Shown: one piece after another, positions 8,993-18,190 of the stretch
Numbering within the stretch: the stretch's first letter is position 1
Layout: each line of letters starts with the position of its first letter
Assembly: GCA_026785885.1 (NCBI GenBank)
Contig: JAJAZC010000127.1
Span: 1-47,375, forward strand
DNA from: Rubrivivax sp.
GTDB lineage: Bacteria; Pseudomonadota; Gammaproteobacteria; Burkholderiales; Burkholderiaceae_C
Direction: 5' to 3'
Length of the DNA stretch: 47,375 nucleotides
The notes under the pieces: model-generated
Seen by the model: only the letters and a program-made list of their open reading frames with translations
Databases searched by the model: none
What the model was told of the DNA's origin: nothing
Program-made: the position numbers and the translations under genes

Positions 8993-9412
8993 TCAGTTGC
9001 CGCCGGGCGCGGCATGCACGCCGCTGCCCGGGCCGCTGGGCGGCATGCGCTGCGCGCCCGCGGTCTGCGCGTCGTGCTTCTGGTGGCGGATGTTCTTGCT
9101 GGCGCGGTGCTGCTGGTGGTGCAACTGTCGGCGCTCGGCCGCGGTGACTTTGCCGTCGGCCCTGGCGGCGTCTTCGCTGCGCTCGATGCGCGTTTGTTGG
9201 CGCTCCAGGCGGCGGTTTTCACGCGGCGTCAAAGCGCCGCTGGCCCGGCCGTTGTCGATGCGCTGCTCCTGTCGCTGCTGGCGGTTGTCGACGCCGGGCG
9301 TGGCGGCCGGGGCCGACGGCGTTTGTGCCGAGGCGGTGGCCACAACGAGGCTGAGCAATGCAGCGCTCACTGCGGCAGTGAGCGCGGGGATCGAGGCGGG
9401 CACGTATCGCAT
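8993..9412 (-). CDS. Predicted secreted Gln/Arg-rich hypothetical protein
   Basis: MRYVPASIPALTAAVSAALLSLVVATASAQ signal peptide, then NRQQRQEQRIDNGRASGALTPRENRRLERQQTRIERSEDAARADGKVTAAERRQLHHQQ. Confidence 0.7.
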   Translation of the reverse strand: MRYVPASIPALTAAVSAALLSLVVATASAQTPSAPAATPGVDNRQQRQEQRIDNGRASGALTPRENRRLERQQTRIERSEDAARADGKVTAAERRQLHHQQHRASKNIRHQKHDAQTAGAQRMPPSGPGSGVHAAPGGN

Positions 9413-9600
9413 GGCAACTCCGGTGGGTGGGTGGCTCCATTGAACGGCGCGGCCCTTGCATCCGCGCACGGTGGGCCGTTAAGCCGCGGTAAAGAAAACC
9501 GAAGCGCCGCGCGGCCGGTCGCAGTGCGGCGATGTGGGCCGACTTCTACAATCGGCGCCTTGTTTGCGCACCCGCCGCAGCGCCCTTGAAAGCCGCACCG

Positions 9601-11076
9601 ATGATCACCCGTGAACCGACGATCGAACGCCTGGCCATCGCGCAGCAACTGATGTTGGAGCCCTTCGGCCTGTCGGAAGCAACGCTGTCGCAAGCGCTGG
9701 CCGTGATCGGCGAGCACCGCGTCGACGACGCCGACCTGTACTTCCAGACCACGCGCCACGAAGGCTGGAGCCTGGAAGAAGGCATCGTCAAAAGCGGCAG
9801 CTTCAGCATCGACCAGGGTGTCGGCGTGCGCGCTGTGGCTGGCGAGAAAACGGCGTTTGCTTACAGCGACGATCTCAGCGTCGAATCCCTGATGGACGCG
9901 GCGCGCACCGTGCGCACCATTGCCGCGGCCGGACAGCACCGCCGCGTGAAATTGGCGCGGCCACCCCGGCTGGCCAAGAGCCGCGTGCTGTACGCGCCCA
10001 CCGACCCGATTGCCACGCTGGACAGCATGCAAAAGGTGGCGCTGCTGGAGAAGGTCGAGAAGCTGGCGCGCGCGAAGGACCCGCGCATTGCGCAGGTCAT
10101 GGCCAGCGTCGGTGCGGAGTACGACGTAGTGCTGGTGGCGCGCGCCGATGGCACACGTGCTGCCGACGTGCGGCCGCTGGTGCGCCTGAACGTCACCGTG
10201 ATCGCCGAGCAGACGGTAGCTGGCGAGGTGCGGCGTGAAGTCGGCAGCGGCGGTGGTGGTGGGCGCTTTGGCCTGGGCTACTTCACCGACGCGGTGATTG
10301 CGGAGTATGTCGACCATGCCGTCAGCGCGGCACTCACCAACCTGGAAAGCCGGCCGGTGCCGGCCGGTGAGATGAACGTCGTGCTGGGGCCGGGCTGGCC
10401 CGGCGTACTGCTGCACGAAGCCGTGGGCCATGGCCTGGAAGGCGACTTCAACCGCAAGGGCAGCAGCACCTTTGCCGGCCGCATCGGCCAGCGCGTGGCT
10501 TCCAAAGGCGTTACGGTTCTGGACGACGGCACGCTGCCGGACCGCCGTGGCAGCCTGAACGTCGACGACGAAGGCCACGCCACGCAGCGCAACGTGCTGA
10601 TCGAAGACGGCATCCTGCGCGGCTACATGCAGGACAGCCTGAACGCGCGGCTGTCGGGCGTCAAACCCACCGGCAACGGCCGCCGCGAAAGCTATGCGCA
10701 CCTGCCGATGCCGCGCATGACCAACACCTACATGCTGGCCGGCAGCAAAGACAAGGACGAGATCCTGGCCAGCTTGAAGCGCGGCCTGTATGCCACCAAC
10801 TTCGGCGGTGGGCAGGTCGACATCACCAGCGGCAAATTCGTCTTCAGCGCGAGTGAGGCCTACTGGGTCGAAAACGGCAAGATCCTGTATCCGGTCAAGG
10901 GTGCCACCATCATCGGCAACGGCCCTGAGGCCATGACCCGCGTCAGCATGATCGGCAACGACCTGCAGCTGGACACCGGCGTCGGCGTGTGCGGCAAAGA
11001 AGGCCAGAGCGTGCCGGTGGGCGTCGGCCAGCCGACGCTGCGTATCGAGCGATTGACCGTAGGCGGCACTGCTTGA
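9601..11076 (+). CDS. tldD: Metalloprotease TldD
   Basis: Large PmbA/TldD ORF with GWPGVLLHEAVGHGLEGDFNRKGSSTFAGRIGQRVA (HExxxH). Confidence 0.96.
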   Translation: MITREPTIERLAIAQQLMLEPFGLSEATLSQALAVIGEHRVDDADLYFQTTRHEGWSLEEGIVKSGSFSIDQGVGVRAVAGEKTAFAYSDDLSVESLMDAARTVRTIAAAGQHRRVKLARPPRLAKSRVLYAPTDPIATLDSMQKVALLEKVEKLARAKDPRIAQVMASVGAEYDVVLVARADGTRAADVRPLVRLNVTVIAEQTVAGEVRREVGSGGGGGRFGLGYFTDAVIAEYVDHAVSAALTNLESRPVPAGEMNVVLGPGWPGVLLHEAVGHGLEGDFNRKGSSTFAGRIGQRVASKGVTVLDDGTLPDRRGSLNVDDEGHATQRNVLIEDGILRGYMQDSLNARLSGVKPTGNGRRESYAHLPMPRMTNTYMLAGSKDKDEILASLKRGLYATNFGGGQVDITSGKFVFSASEAYWVENGKILYPVKGATIIGNGPEAMTRVSMIGNDLQLDTGVGVCGKEGQSVPVGVGQPTLRIERLTVGGTA

Positions 11077-12287
11077 GCGCCGCGGCCGTCGCCTTCGAGG
11101 ACATCGAAGCGGCGGCCGCGCGGCTGCAGGGCCAGGTTCTCGACACGCCCTGCGCCCGGAGCCAGACGCTGTCGCAGATCATCGGCGCGCAGGTCTTTCT
11201 CAAGTTCGAGAACCTGCAGTTCACCGCCAGCTTCAAGGAGCGCGGCGCGCTGAACAAGCTGACGCTGCTGATGCAGTCGGGCGCACCCATTCGCGGTGTC
11301 GTTGCTGCCAGCGCCGGCAACCATGCGCAGGGTGTGGCCCACCACGCCCAGCGTCTGGGCCTGCGCGCGGTGATCGTGATGCCGCAGCACACGCCGATGG
11401 TCAAGGTCGAGCGCACGCGCGGCTTCGGCGCCGAGGTCGTACTGCACGGTGACGGTTTCGACGCGGCGCGCGACAAGGCGCTGCGGATCGCGCACGACCA
11501 GGGCTTGAGCTTCATCCACCCCTTCGACGACGCCGCGGTGATCGCCGGCCAGGGCACCATCGGCATCGAGATGCTGCGCCAGCAGCCGACGCTGGACACG
11601 CTGGTCATCGCCGTCGGCGGCGGCGGGCTGATCAGCGGCATCGCGACCGCGGTGCGGCATTTGAAGCCCACGATGCAGATCGTCGGTGTGCAGACCAGCC
11701 GCTTCCCGGCCATGGTCAACGCCATCAAGGGCACCGCGCACGTGCAGGGCGCCAGCACGATTGCCGAGGGCATCGCGGTCGGCCTACCGGGTGAGATCAC
11801 GCAAGCCATCGTGCGCCGGCACGTCGACGACCTGGTGCTGGTCGACGAAGGCGACATCGAGCAGGCCATCGTGATGCTGCTGGAGATCGAGAAGACGCTG
11901 GTCGAAGGGGCAGGCGCCGCGGGCCTGGCGGCGCTGCTGAAGGACCCGGCGCGTTTCGCCGGGCGCAAGGTCGGCCTGGTGCTGTGCGGCGGCAACATCG
12001 ACCCGCTGCTGCTGGCCGCCATCATCGAGCGCGGCATGGTGCGCGCCGGCCGGCTGGCACGCATCCGCGTGGCCGCGCGCGACACGCCGGGCGTGCTGGC
12101 GCGCATCACCGGCGTCGTCGCTGAAGCCGGCGCCAACATCGACGAGGTGCACCACCAGCGCGCGTTCTCTTCGCTGTCGATCCAGAGCGTGGAGGTTGAA
12201 CTGGTGCTGCAGACGCGCAACCCGGCGCATGTGCAGGAGGTGGTGGCGCGGCTCGGTGCTGCGGGATTCGAGGCGCGGGTTTACTGA
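11073..12287 (+). CDS. Threonine ammonia-lyase (PLP-dependent, with ACT-like C-terminus)
   Basis: FENLQFTASFKERGALNKL...SAGNHAQGVAHHAQRLG...VAVGGGGLISGIATAV...C-terminal ARIRVAARDTPGVLARITGVVAEAGANIDEV; TTG start overlaps the tldD stop. Confidence 0.92.
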   Translation: MSAAAVAFEDIEAAAARLQGQVLDTPCARSQTLSQIIGAQVFLKFENLQFTASFKERGALNKLTLLMQSGAPIRGVVAASAGNHAQGVAHHAQRLGLRAVIVMPQHTPMVKVERTRGFGAEVVLHGDGFDAARDKALRIAHDQGLSFIHPFDDAAVIAGQGTIGIEMLRQQPTLDTLVIAVGGGGLISGIATAVRHLKPTMQIVGVQTSRFPAMVNAIKGTAHVQGASTIAEGIAVGLPGEITQAIVRRHVDDLVLVDEGDIEQAIVMLLEIEKTLVEGAGAAGLAALLKDPARFAGRKVGLVLCGGNIDPLLLAAIIERGMVRAGRLARIRVAARDTPGVLARITGVVAEAGANIDEVHHQRAFSSLSIQSVEVELVLQTRNPAHVQEVVARLGAAGFEARVY

Positions 12288-12440
12288 GCAGGTGTGAACG
12301 AGCCTTCTGCGCGCCCCGCGGACCGGGCCCGCGCGCGCCAGCCGGTGGAACAACGCGCTGAACCCGTCTGATTTCGTGACGCGCAAATGCGCCGGCTTGA
12401 CCAGAATCGGACACGCGGCCGATCGGCAGCCGGAGCTCCC

Positions 12441-13094
12441 ATGCGCACATCCATCACCCTCTTCGTGGCCTTGAGCAGTGCAGGTGTTTTGCTGGCCTCG
12501 CCGGCGGCGGCCGGTGGGGTTTACGGGCCGGTCGGCTTTCCCGGTGCTGGGCTCGGCTTCGCCTTGCCGCTCAGCCCGCAGTTCGGCCTGCGCATCGACG
12601 CTGCAAGCATCGGCCAGCGCCGGGACACGCGGCACGAGGAAGGCATCGATTACGACGGCCGCTTGAAAGCCGACCGGCTGAGGCTCTTGGCCGATTGGTT
12701 TCCGTTTGCCGGCGGCTTCCGGCTTACCGGCGGCGTCACCGCCAACCAGTACCGGCTGGACCTGCTGGCCAGCGGGGCGGGCGGCTCGCTGACGCTCGGC
12801 AACACGCGCTACACCACCAGCGCGAATGACCGCTTTGCCGTGCAACTGCGTCTCCCGCGCAGCACGCCGTACTTCGGCTTCGGCTGGGGCCACCAGAGCG
12901 GCAACGGCTTGCGCTGGTCGGTCGATGTTGGCGCGATGCTGGGCAAAGCCACCGTTTCCTACAGCCTTACCGGCCCAATCGCCCAGCGTGCAGCGCAGAC
13001 TGACATCGACGTCGAGCTGGCCGAGTTGCGCAGCGGCGTCGGCCGCGTGCGCGCAGTACCGCAGCTGAGCCTGGGGCTGGGTTACAACTTTTAA
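12441..13094 (+). CDS. Predicted outer-membrane beta-barrel-like protein
   Basis: Signal peptide MRTSITLFVALSSAGVLLASPAAAG, alternating hydrophobic strands, C-terminal LSLGLGYNF. Confidence 0.7.
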   Translation: MRTSITLFVALSSAGVLLASPAAAGGVYGPVGFPGAGLGFALPLSPQFGLRIDAASIGQRRDTRHEEGIDYDGRLKADRLRLLADWFPFAGGFRLTGGVTANQYRLDLLASGAGGSLTLGNTRYTTSANDRFAVQLRLPRSTPYFGFGWGHQSGNGLRWSVDVGAMLGKATVSYSLTGPIAQRAAQTDIDVELAELRSGVGRVRAVPQLSLGLGYNF

Positions 13095-13227
13095 GCCGCT
13101 GCAGCGGAGCCCGGCGCGGGCTGCGATCGTTCTTCACAACAGAACGGTTGGCCCCAAACAATGAATTTTACTTGGCGCTCGGTGCTGGGCACAGTCACGC
13201 TCTGCTGCAACCGACGAGTCCTGCGCC

Positions 13228-14982
13228 ATGGATTTACCGCTGTCCGACCTGTCGCCCTGGCGCGCTGCGCTGCTGCTGGGCCCGCCTGCGCTCTATCTGC
13301 TGGCCGCCGCCGCGGCGGCGTTGCTGTTGCCGGGCTCCAACGCGGCTTCGACAAGCGCTGCAACCACAGCTGCAAGGACAGCCACAGCCTGGCGCTGGGC
13401 GCGTGCAGCAGCACTCGGCGCTTGCTTGCTGGCGGCCTTGTCGATGGCCGCGCTGGCCCTGGGCACCAGCGCGGTGGCGCACGGGCCGGTGTTGCTGCCG
13501 CTGGGTGACTTCGGCGCGCTACTGTTCAGCCTGCGCAGTGATTGGCCGGGCGCGCTGGTAATGCTGCTGGTGGGCTTTATCGGCTGGGTCATCGTCGGCT
13601 ATTCGCAGCCCTACCTCGACGGCGAGCCGGCGCAGCGCCGCTACCTCTGCAGCCTGCTGCTGACACTGGCGGCAGTGACGCTGCTGCTGACCACCAACAA
13701 CCTGATGGTGCTGGCGCTGGCATGGATTGCCACCAGCCTGGCGCTGCACGGCCTGCTGACGTTCTTCGACCGGCGGCCGCAGGCGCTGCTGGCTGCGCAC
13801 AAGAAGTTCCTGGCCAGCCGCGCCGCGGATCTGTGCCTGCTGGCGGCCATAGCGCTGGTCGGCCACCGGCTGGGCACGCTGGAGATCGACCGCGCTATTG
13901 CCGCCGTGCAAGCGCTGCCCGGCAGCGACGGCGCACTGCAAGCCGCGGCGCTGCTGTTCGTGACCAGCGCTGTGCTCAAGTGCGCGCAGCTGCCGGTGCA
14001 CGGCTGGCTGATCCAGGTCATGGAAGCGCCGACGCCGGTGTCGGCGCTGCTGCACGCCGGTGTCGTCAACCTCGGCGGCTTTTTGCTGATTCGGCTGGGG
14101 CCGCTGGTGACGGAGGTGGCGGCCGCGCAGGCGCTGTTGGTGCTGGTGGGAAGCGTGACCGCGGTCGTCGCAGCGATGGTTGCGATGACGCGCATCAGCA
14201 TCAAGGTTGCGCTCGCCTGGTCGACCTGCGCGCAGATGGGCTTCATGTTGATGCAGTGCGGCCTGGGCCTGCATGCGCTGGCGCTGGCGCACTTGCTGGC
14301 GCATTCGCTGTACAAGGCGCACGCCTTTCTGGGCGCGGGCGGTGCGGTGGCGCAGAGCCGGCTCGTGCAGATGGCGCCGAAAGCCGTGGCGCCGGATGCC
14401 AGTGCGCTGCTGATGGGCACGGCCGCCGGCGTGGCGCTGGTGGTGAGCGTGTCGATCATCAGCGGGGCGTTGGGCGGCACAGCGGCTTCATCGACTTCAC
14501 CCGCTTCGATGGTGGCCGCGCTGATCCTGGCGCTGGCGCTGGCGCCGATGCTGGCACAGGCCTTGGCCTCGATCCGCGCACAGCCTGCAACGGTGCACGG
14601 TGACACGGTCCGCGCAGCGCGGCCGGCGCTGCTGGGCCGGGCGCTAGCGGCGGCTGCGGTGGTGGTGCTGGCCACGTGGGCGCTGCACATGCTGGCCGGC
14701 CGCGGTTGGGGCGTGTATGCCGGCACGCCGGGCACCGCGTGGCTGGTCTGGGTGGTGGGCTGCTTCGTGCTGCTGCTGGTGCTGCAAAGCGTGGTCAAGG
14801 CACGGCCGCACGGCGCGCTGGCGCGGCGCCTGTACCCGTGGTTCTTCGCCGGCTTCTACCTCGACGAATTGTTCAGCCGCCTGACGCTGCGCGTGTGGCC
14901 GCTGCGCCTGCCCGGGACGGCCACTGGGCCGCGGCTTGTGGCACCCGAAACTGCCCTGCACAACCCGCCCGGAGCTCTGTAA
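13228..14982 (+). CDS. dabB: NuoL-like proton-conducting membrane protein, DabB-type inorganic carbon transporter subunit
   Basis: Antiporter-like core (KCAQLPVHGWLIQVMEAPTPVSALLHAGVVNLGGFLLIRL); TAATG junction with dabA. Confidence 0.88.
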   Translation: MDLPLSDLSPWRAALLLGPPALYLLAAAAAALLLPGSNAASTSAATTAARTATAWRWARAAALGACLLAALSMAALALGTSAVAHGPVLLPLGDFGALLFSLRSDWPGALVMLLVGFIGWVIVGYSQPYLDGEPAQRRYLCSLLLTLAAVTLLLTTNNLMVLALAWIATSLALHGLLTFFDRRPQALLAAHKKFLASRAADLCLLAAIALVGHRLGTLEIDRAIAAVQALPGSDGALQAAALLFVTSAVLKCAQLPVHGWLIQVMEAPTPVSALLHAGVVNLGGFLLIRLGPLVTEVAAAQALLVLVGSVTAVVAAMVAMTRISIKVALAWSTCAQMGFMLMQCGLGLHALALAHLLAHSLYKAHAFLGAGGAVAQSRLVQMAPKAVAPDASALLMGTAAGVALVVSVSIISGALGGTAASSTSPASMVAALILALALAPMLAQALASIRAQPATVHGDTVRAARPALLGRALAAAAVVVLATWALHMLAGRGWGVYAGTPGTAWLVWVVGCFVLLLVLQSVVKARPHGALARRLYPWFFAGFYLDELFSRLTLRVWPLRLPGTATGPRLVAPETALHNPPGAL

Positions 14983-17870
14983 TGACCGCCGTATCGACCG
15001 TTGTTGTGAGCGACACCCCCGAAGCCGCCAAGGCGCCGCTGACCGCCAATCCGATGGGCGCCGCCGCTCAGGCCGCGACACCCGCTGCCGACTCAGCCGC
15101 CATCACGGCCGCAATCACCGCGGCCTGCGCGCGCATCGCGCCGACCTGGCCGCTGGACCGCTTCATTGCCGTCAACCCGTACTGGGGCCACGTGCAGGAC
15201 CCCATAGCCACCGCCGCGGCGCGCCTGGCCGTGCTGTCGGGCAGCCCGTTGTTGGTGCCGCCTGGCGTGATGCGCGCGCACTGGCAAGCCGGGCGCATCA
15301 CGCGCCGGCACCTGCAGGCCGCCATCGCTGCGGCGGGTGCATCGGCCAGCGTCGATGAACTGGTTGCCGGGCTCGGCACCGCGGACGTCGCCACGCCGCC
15401 TGGCGCGCCCACGCCGCCCGCGTTGCCGCTGGTGGCCGACCTGCTGGATGCCCAGCGCGATCTGCGCCACGCACCGGCCTGGCGCGACTTCGTCACGCAG
15501 CACATCAGCCAACGCTGCGCGGCCTACTTCGACCACAGCCAGGCCAGCTGGGCTGCAGACCGCACCGGCGGCCTCTACGCCACCTGGCTGCGGTTGTCCG
15601 CCGACGACCTGAGCCCGGCGCTCTTGATGGGCCTGCGCGGCTTCAGCCGGCGTCTGGCCGCGTTGCCGGCCACGCCGCAGGCGCTGATCACCTCAGCACT
15701 GCAAGCGCTGCGCGTGCCGGCCGCCGCGCAAGAGGCCTACCTCACCGCGCTGCTGCTGAGCATCAACGGCTGGGCATCGTGGGCTGCCTACCAGCGCTGG
15801 CAGGCGCGCCTGATGCAGCGTGATGACGAGCAGATCGTGCACCTGCTGGCGGTGCGGCTGGCTTGGGACTGGCTGCTGCACGACAGCCATGCCGAGGTCG
15901 ACTTCGCTCGGGCTGGTGCGGCTGGTGCGGGGGCCGACACGCGGGATGCCGCGCTGTCGGGCTCAGTGGCTGCCTCGCTGCCGGGCCCGTTGCCTGTCTT
16001 GCCAGCCCGCACGCTGTCTGACGCGCTAACCGAAGCCTGGTCCGACCCCGATGCGGCGGTGGCCCGCGCCGAGACCGCGCAGCAGCACGCCTGGCTGTGG
16101 CAGGCGGCGCTGGAGCGCACGCAGCAGGCGCTCTGGTGCCGGGGCCTGACGCAGGCACCATCGACGCCCGCCGCGGCGGCCGGGCTTGCAAGCGACCTTT
16201 CGCCCACTGCTGCGCCCGGCTCCGCGTCTGCGTCCGCGTCTGCGTCTGCGTCCGCACTTACTTCCGCAACCGCGGTGCGTCCCGCAGTGCAGGCGGTGTT
16301 CTGCATCGACGTGCGCTCCGAGGTCTACCGCCGTGCGCTGGAAGCGGCGAGCCCATCCGTGCAGACGCTGGGCTTCGCGGGTTTCTTTGCGCTGTTCGTT
16401 GCCTACCGCCCGCTGGGCACCGAGATGCTGCGGCCGCAGTTGCCAGGACTGATGGCGCCGACCTTGTGCCTGACCGATGTGTGCGACAGCGACAGCCACA
16501 GCGCCCGCATCAACGCCAACGCCAACATTGCCGGAACCGCCACCGAAGCCGCCACCGAAGCCAACCTTGACAGCAACCCCGACAGCCCCTCGTTGGGCCA
16601 GGTGCTGGCCACCCGGCGCCGCGCCAAGCTGCAGTGGCGCCAGTTGTGGCAGGGCTTTCGCAGCGGCGCGGCCTCGGGCTTTTCTTTTGTCGAGGCCTGC
16701 GGCTGGCTCTACGCAGCGCCGCTGCTGGCGCGCCAGCGTGGCATGCCCGAGCAACCTGCCGCAGTCGAGCAAACGGGCCTCAGCCCAGCCGAGCAACAGG
16801 CGCTGCGCCCGCGCTTCGAGCCCGACGGTGCAACCGGCACCACGCCCACGTTGGCCACCCGCGCCGACATGGCCGCCACCGCGCTGCGGGCCATGGGCCT
16901 GCACGACCGCCTCGCGCGCCTGGTGCTGCTGGCCGGCCACGGCAGCAGCAGCACCAACAACCCGCATGCCGCGGGCCTGGACTGCGGTGCCTGCGGTGGC
17001 CAGACCGGTGAGGTCAACGCCCGCGCGCTTGTGCTGCTGCTCAACGACCCGGCGGTACGCACCGCGCTGCGCGATCGTGGCCTGCAGCTGCCCGAGGACA
17101 GCGTGTTCGTCGCCGGTCTGCACGACACCACCACCGACACGCTGACGCTGCACGACACCGATCTGCTGCCGGCCAGCCACACCGGTGATCTGCAGCAGCT
17201 GCGGGCCGCGTTGCGAGATGCCGGCGCGCGCGCCCGCGCCGAGCGGGCACCCGGGCTCGACCTGGCCGCGCTGGCCACCGAGCCGGCAGCGCTGTTGCAG
17301 GCCATCACACGCCGCAGCCGCGACTGGGCGCAGGTGCGCCCGGAGTGGGGCCTGGCCGACTGCGGCGCTTTCATCGTCGCGCCGCGCAGCCGCAGCCGGG
17401 CGCTGGACCTCGGCGGCCGCAGCTTCCTGCACGACTACCGCTGGCAGAACGACGCAGGCTTTGGCGTGCTGGAGCTGATCATGACCGCGCCGATGATCGT
17501 CACGCACTGGATCAACATGCAGTACCACGCCTCGGTGGTGGACCCGCTGCGATACGGCAGCGGCAACAAGGTGCTGCACAACGTGGTCGGTGGTCACATC
17601 GGCGTGTTCGAAGGCAACGGCGGCGATCTGCGCATCGGCCTGCCGCTGCAATCGGTGCACGACGGCCAACGCTTTCGCCACACACCGCTGCGCTTGAGCG
17701 TGTTCGTCCACGCCCCGCGCGATGCGATGGACCGCATCATCGCCAGGCACGACACCGTGCGCAGCCTGCTGGACAACGGCTGGCTGCACCTGTTTGCGCT
17801 GGGCGATGAACAGGGCGTGTGGCGCCGCACCGGGACCGGCGTGTGGGCCGCAGAAAACGGCTTGGCATGA
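14982..17870 (+). CDS. dabA: DabA (DUF2309/UPF0753) inorganic carbon transporter subunit
   Basis: PLDRFIAVNPYWGHV...FCIDVRSEVYRRALE...GHGSSSTNNPHAAGLDCGACGGQTGEVNAR...FLHDYRWQNDAGFGVLELIMTAPMIVTHWINMQYHASVVDPLRYGSGNKVLHNVVG. Confidence 0.94.
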   Translation: MTAVSTVVVSDTPEAAKAPLTANPMGAAAQAATPAADSAAITAAITAACARIAPTWPLDRFIAVNPYWGHVQDPIATAAARLAVLSGSPLLVPPGVMRAHWQAGRITRRHLQAAIAAAGASASVDELVAGLGTADVATPPGAPTPPALPLVADLLDAQRDLRHAPAWRDFVTQHISQRCAAYFDHSQASWAADRTGGLYATWLRLSADDLSPALLMGLRGFSRRLAALPATPQALITSALQALRVPAAAQEAYLTALLLSINGWASWAAYQRWQARLMQRDDEQIVHLLAVRLAWDWLLHDSHAEVDFARAGAAGAGADTRDAALSGSVAASLPGPLPVLPARTLSDALTEAWSDPDAAVARAETAQQHAWLWQAALERTQQALWCRGLTQAPSTPAAAAGLASDLSPTAAPGSASASASASASALTSATAVRPAVQAVFCIDVRSEVYRRALEAASPSVQTLGFAGFFALFVAYRPLGTEMLRPQLPGLMAPTLCLTDVCDSDSHSARINANANIAGTATEAATEANLDSNPDSPSLGQVLATRRRAKLQWRQLWQGFRSGAASGFSFVEACGWLYAAPLLARQRGMPEQPAAVEQTGLSPAEQQALRPRFEPDGATGTTPTLATRADMAATALRAMGLHDRLARLVLLAGHGSSSTNNPHAAGLDCGACGGQTGEVNARALVLLLNDPAVRTALRDRGLQLPEDSVFVAGLHDTTTDTLTLHDTDLLPASHTGDLQQLRAALRDAGARARAERAPGLDLAALATEPAALLQAITRRSRDWAQVRPEWGLADCGAFIVAPRSRSRALDLGGRSFLHDYRWQNDAGFGVLELIMTAPMIVTHWINMQYHASVVDPLRYGSGNKVLHNVVGGHIGVFEGNGGDLRIGLPLQSVHDGQRFRHTPLRLSVFVHAPRDAMDRIIARHDTVRSLLDNGWLHLFALGDEQGVWRRTGTGVWAAENGLA
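16221..16256 (+). repeat. In-frame hexanucleotide microsatellite (GCGTCT/GCGTCC)n encoding (SA)n in dabA
   Basis: tccgcgtctgcgtccgcgtctgcgtctgcgtccgca. Confidence 0.85.
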
Positions 17871-17917
17871 CCCGGGCCGTGGCCGGCTACGAAAAGCTGC
17901 GTGCTACATTCGCCCGC

Positions 17918-17995
17918 ATGTATTCGGCAGCGTTTCTTGACTCTACGGGCTACTGGTTCTCGCACCGCATGGCGGCTGGAGAGGCAAGCGCGTAG
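17918..17995 (+). CDS. Leader peptide of the DAHP synthase gene (25 aa): MYSAAFLDSTGYWFSHRMAAGEASA
   Basis: Short ORF with consecutive Tyr-Trp-Phe codons (17951-17959), followed by an intrinsic terminator and then DAHP synthase. Confidence 0.75.
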   Translation: MYSAAFLDSTGYWFSHRMAAGEASA

Positions 17996-18054
17996 GTTTG
18001 AAAACACGACGCAAAAGCACCCCACCAACCGCCGGCAGCCCCGGCGGTTTTTTG
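17971..18054 (+). promoter_or_regulatory. Candidate transcription attenuator: antiterminator arm 17971-17979 can pair with 18025-18033; terminator hairpin 18028-18048 plus T6
   Basis: GGCGGCTGG versus CCAACCGCC (8 of 9 pairs); ACCGCCGG-cagcc-CCGGCGGT followed by TTTTT. Confidence 0.72.
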
Positions 18055-18190
18055 TTGCCCGGGGACCCTGCACCGCCCCGACGGACACCGGTGATTACCG
18101 GTAAAAGCACCCGTAAAAACATTGGCATCGACACCGGCGACCACACCGATAACAACGCCGATAACAACGCAGACATGAAGGACCGCCGCC

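Noticed and set aside
9367-10701. 444-aa minus-strand ORF opposite tldD
   Set aside because: Overlaps a certain TldD coding region; no recognisable motifs.
16026-17789. 587-aa minus-strand ORF opposite dabA
   Set aside because: Antisense to a strongly recognisable DabA; composition (Val/Gln/His/Arg-rich) is the usual mirror artefact of high-GC codon usage.
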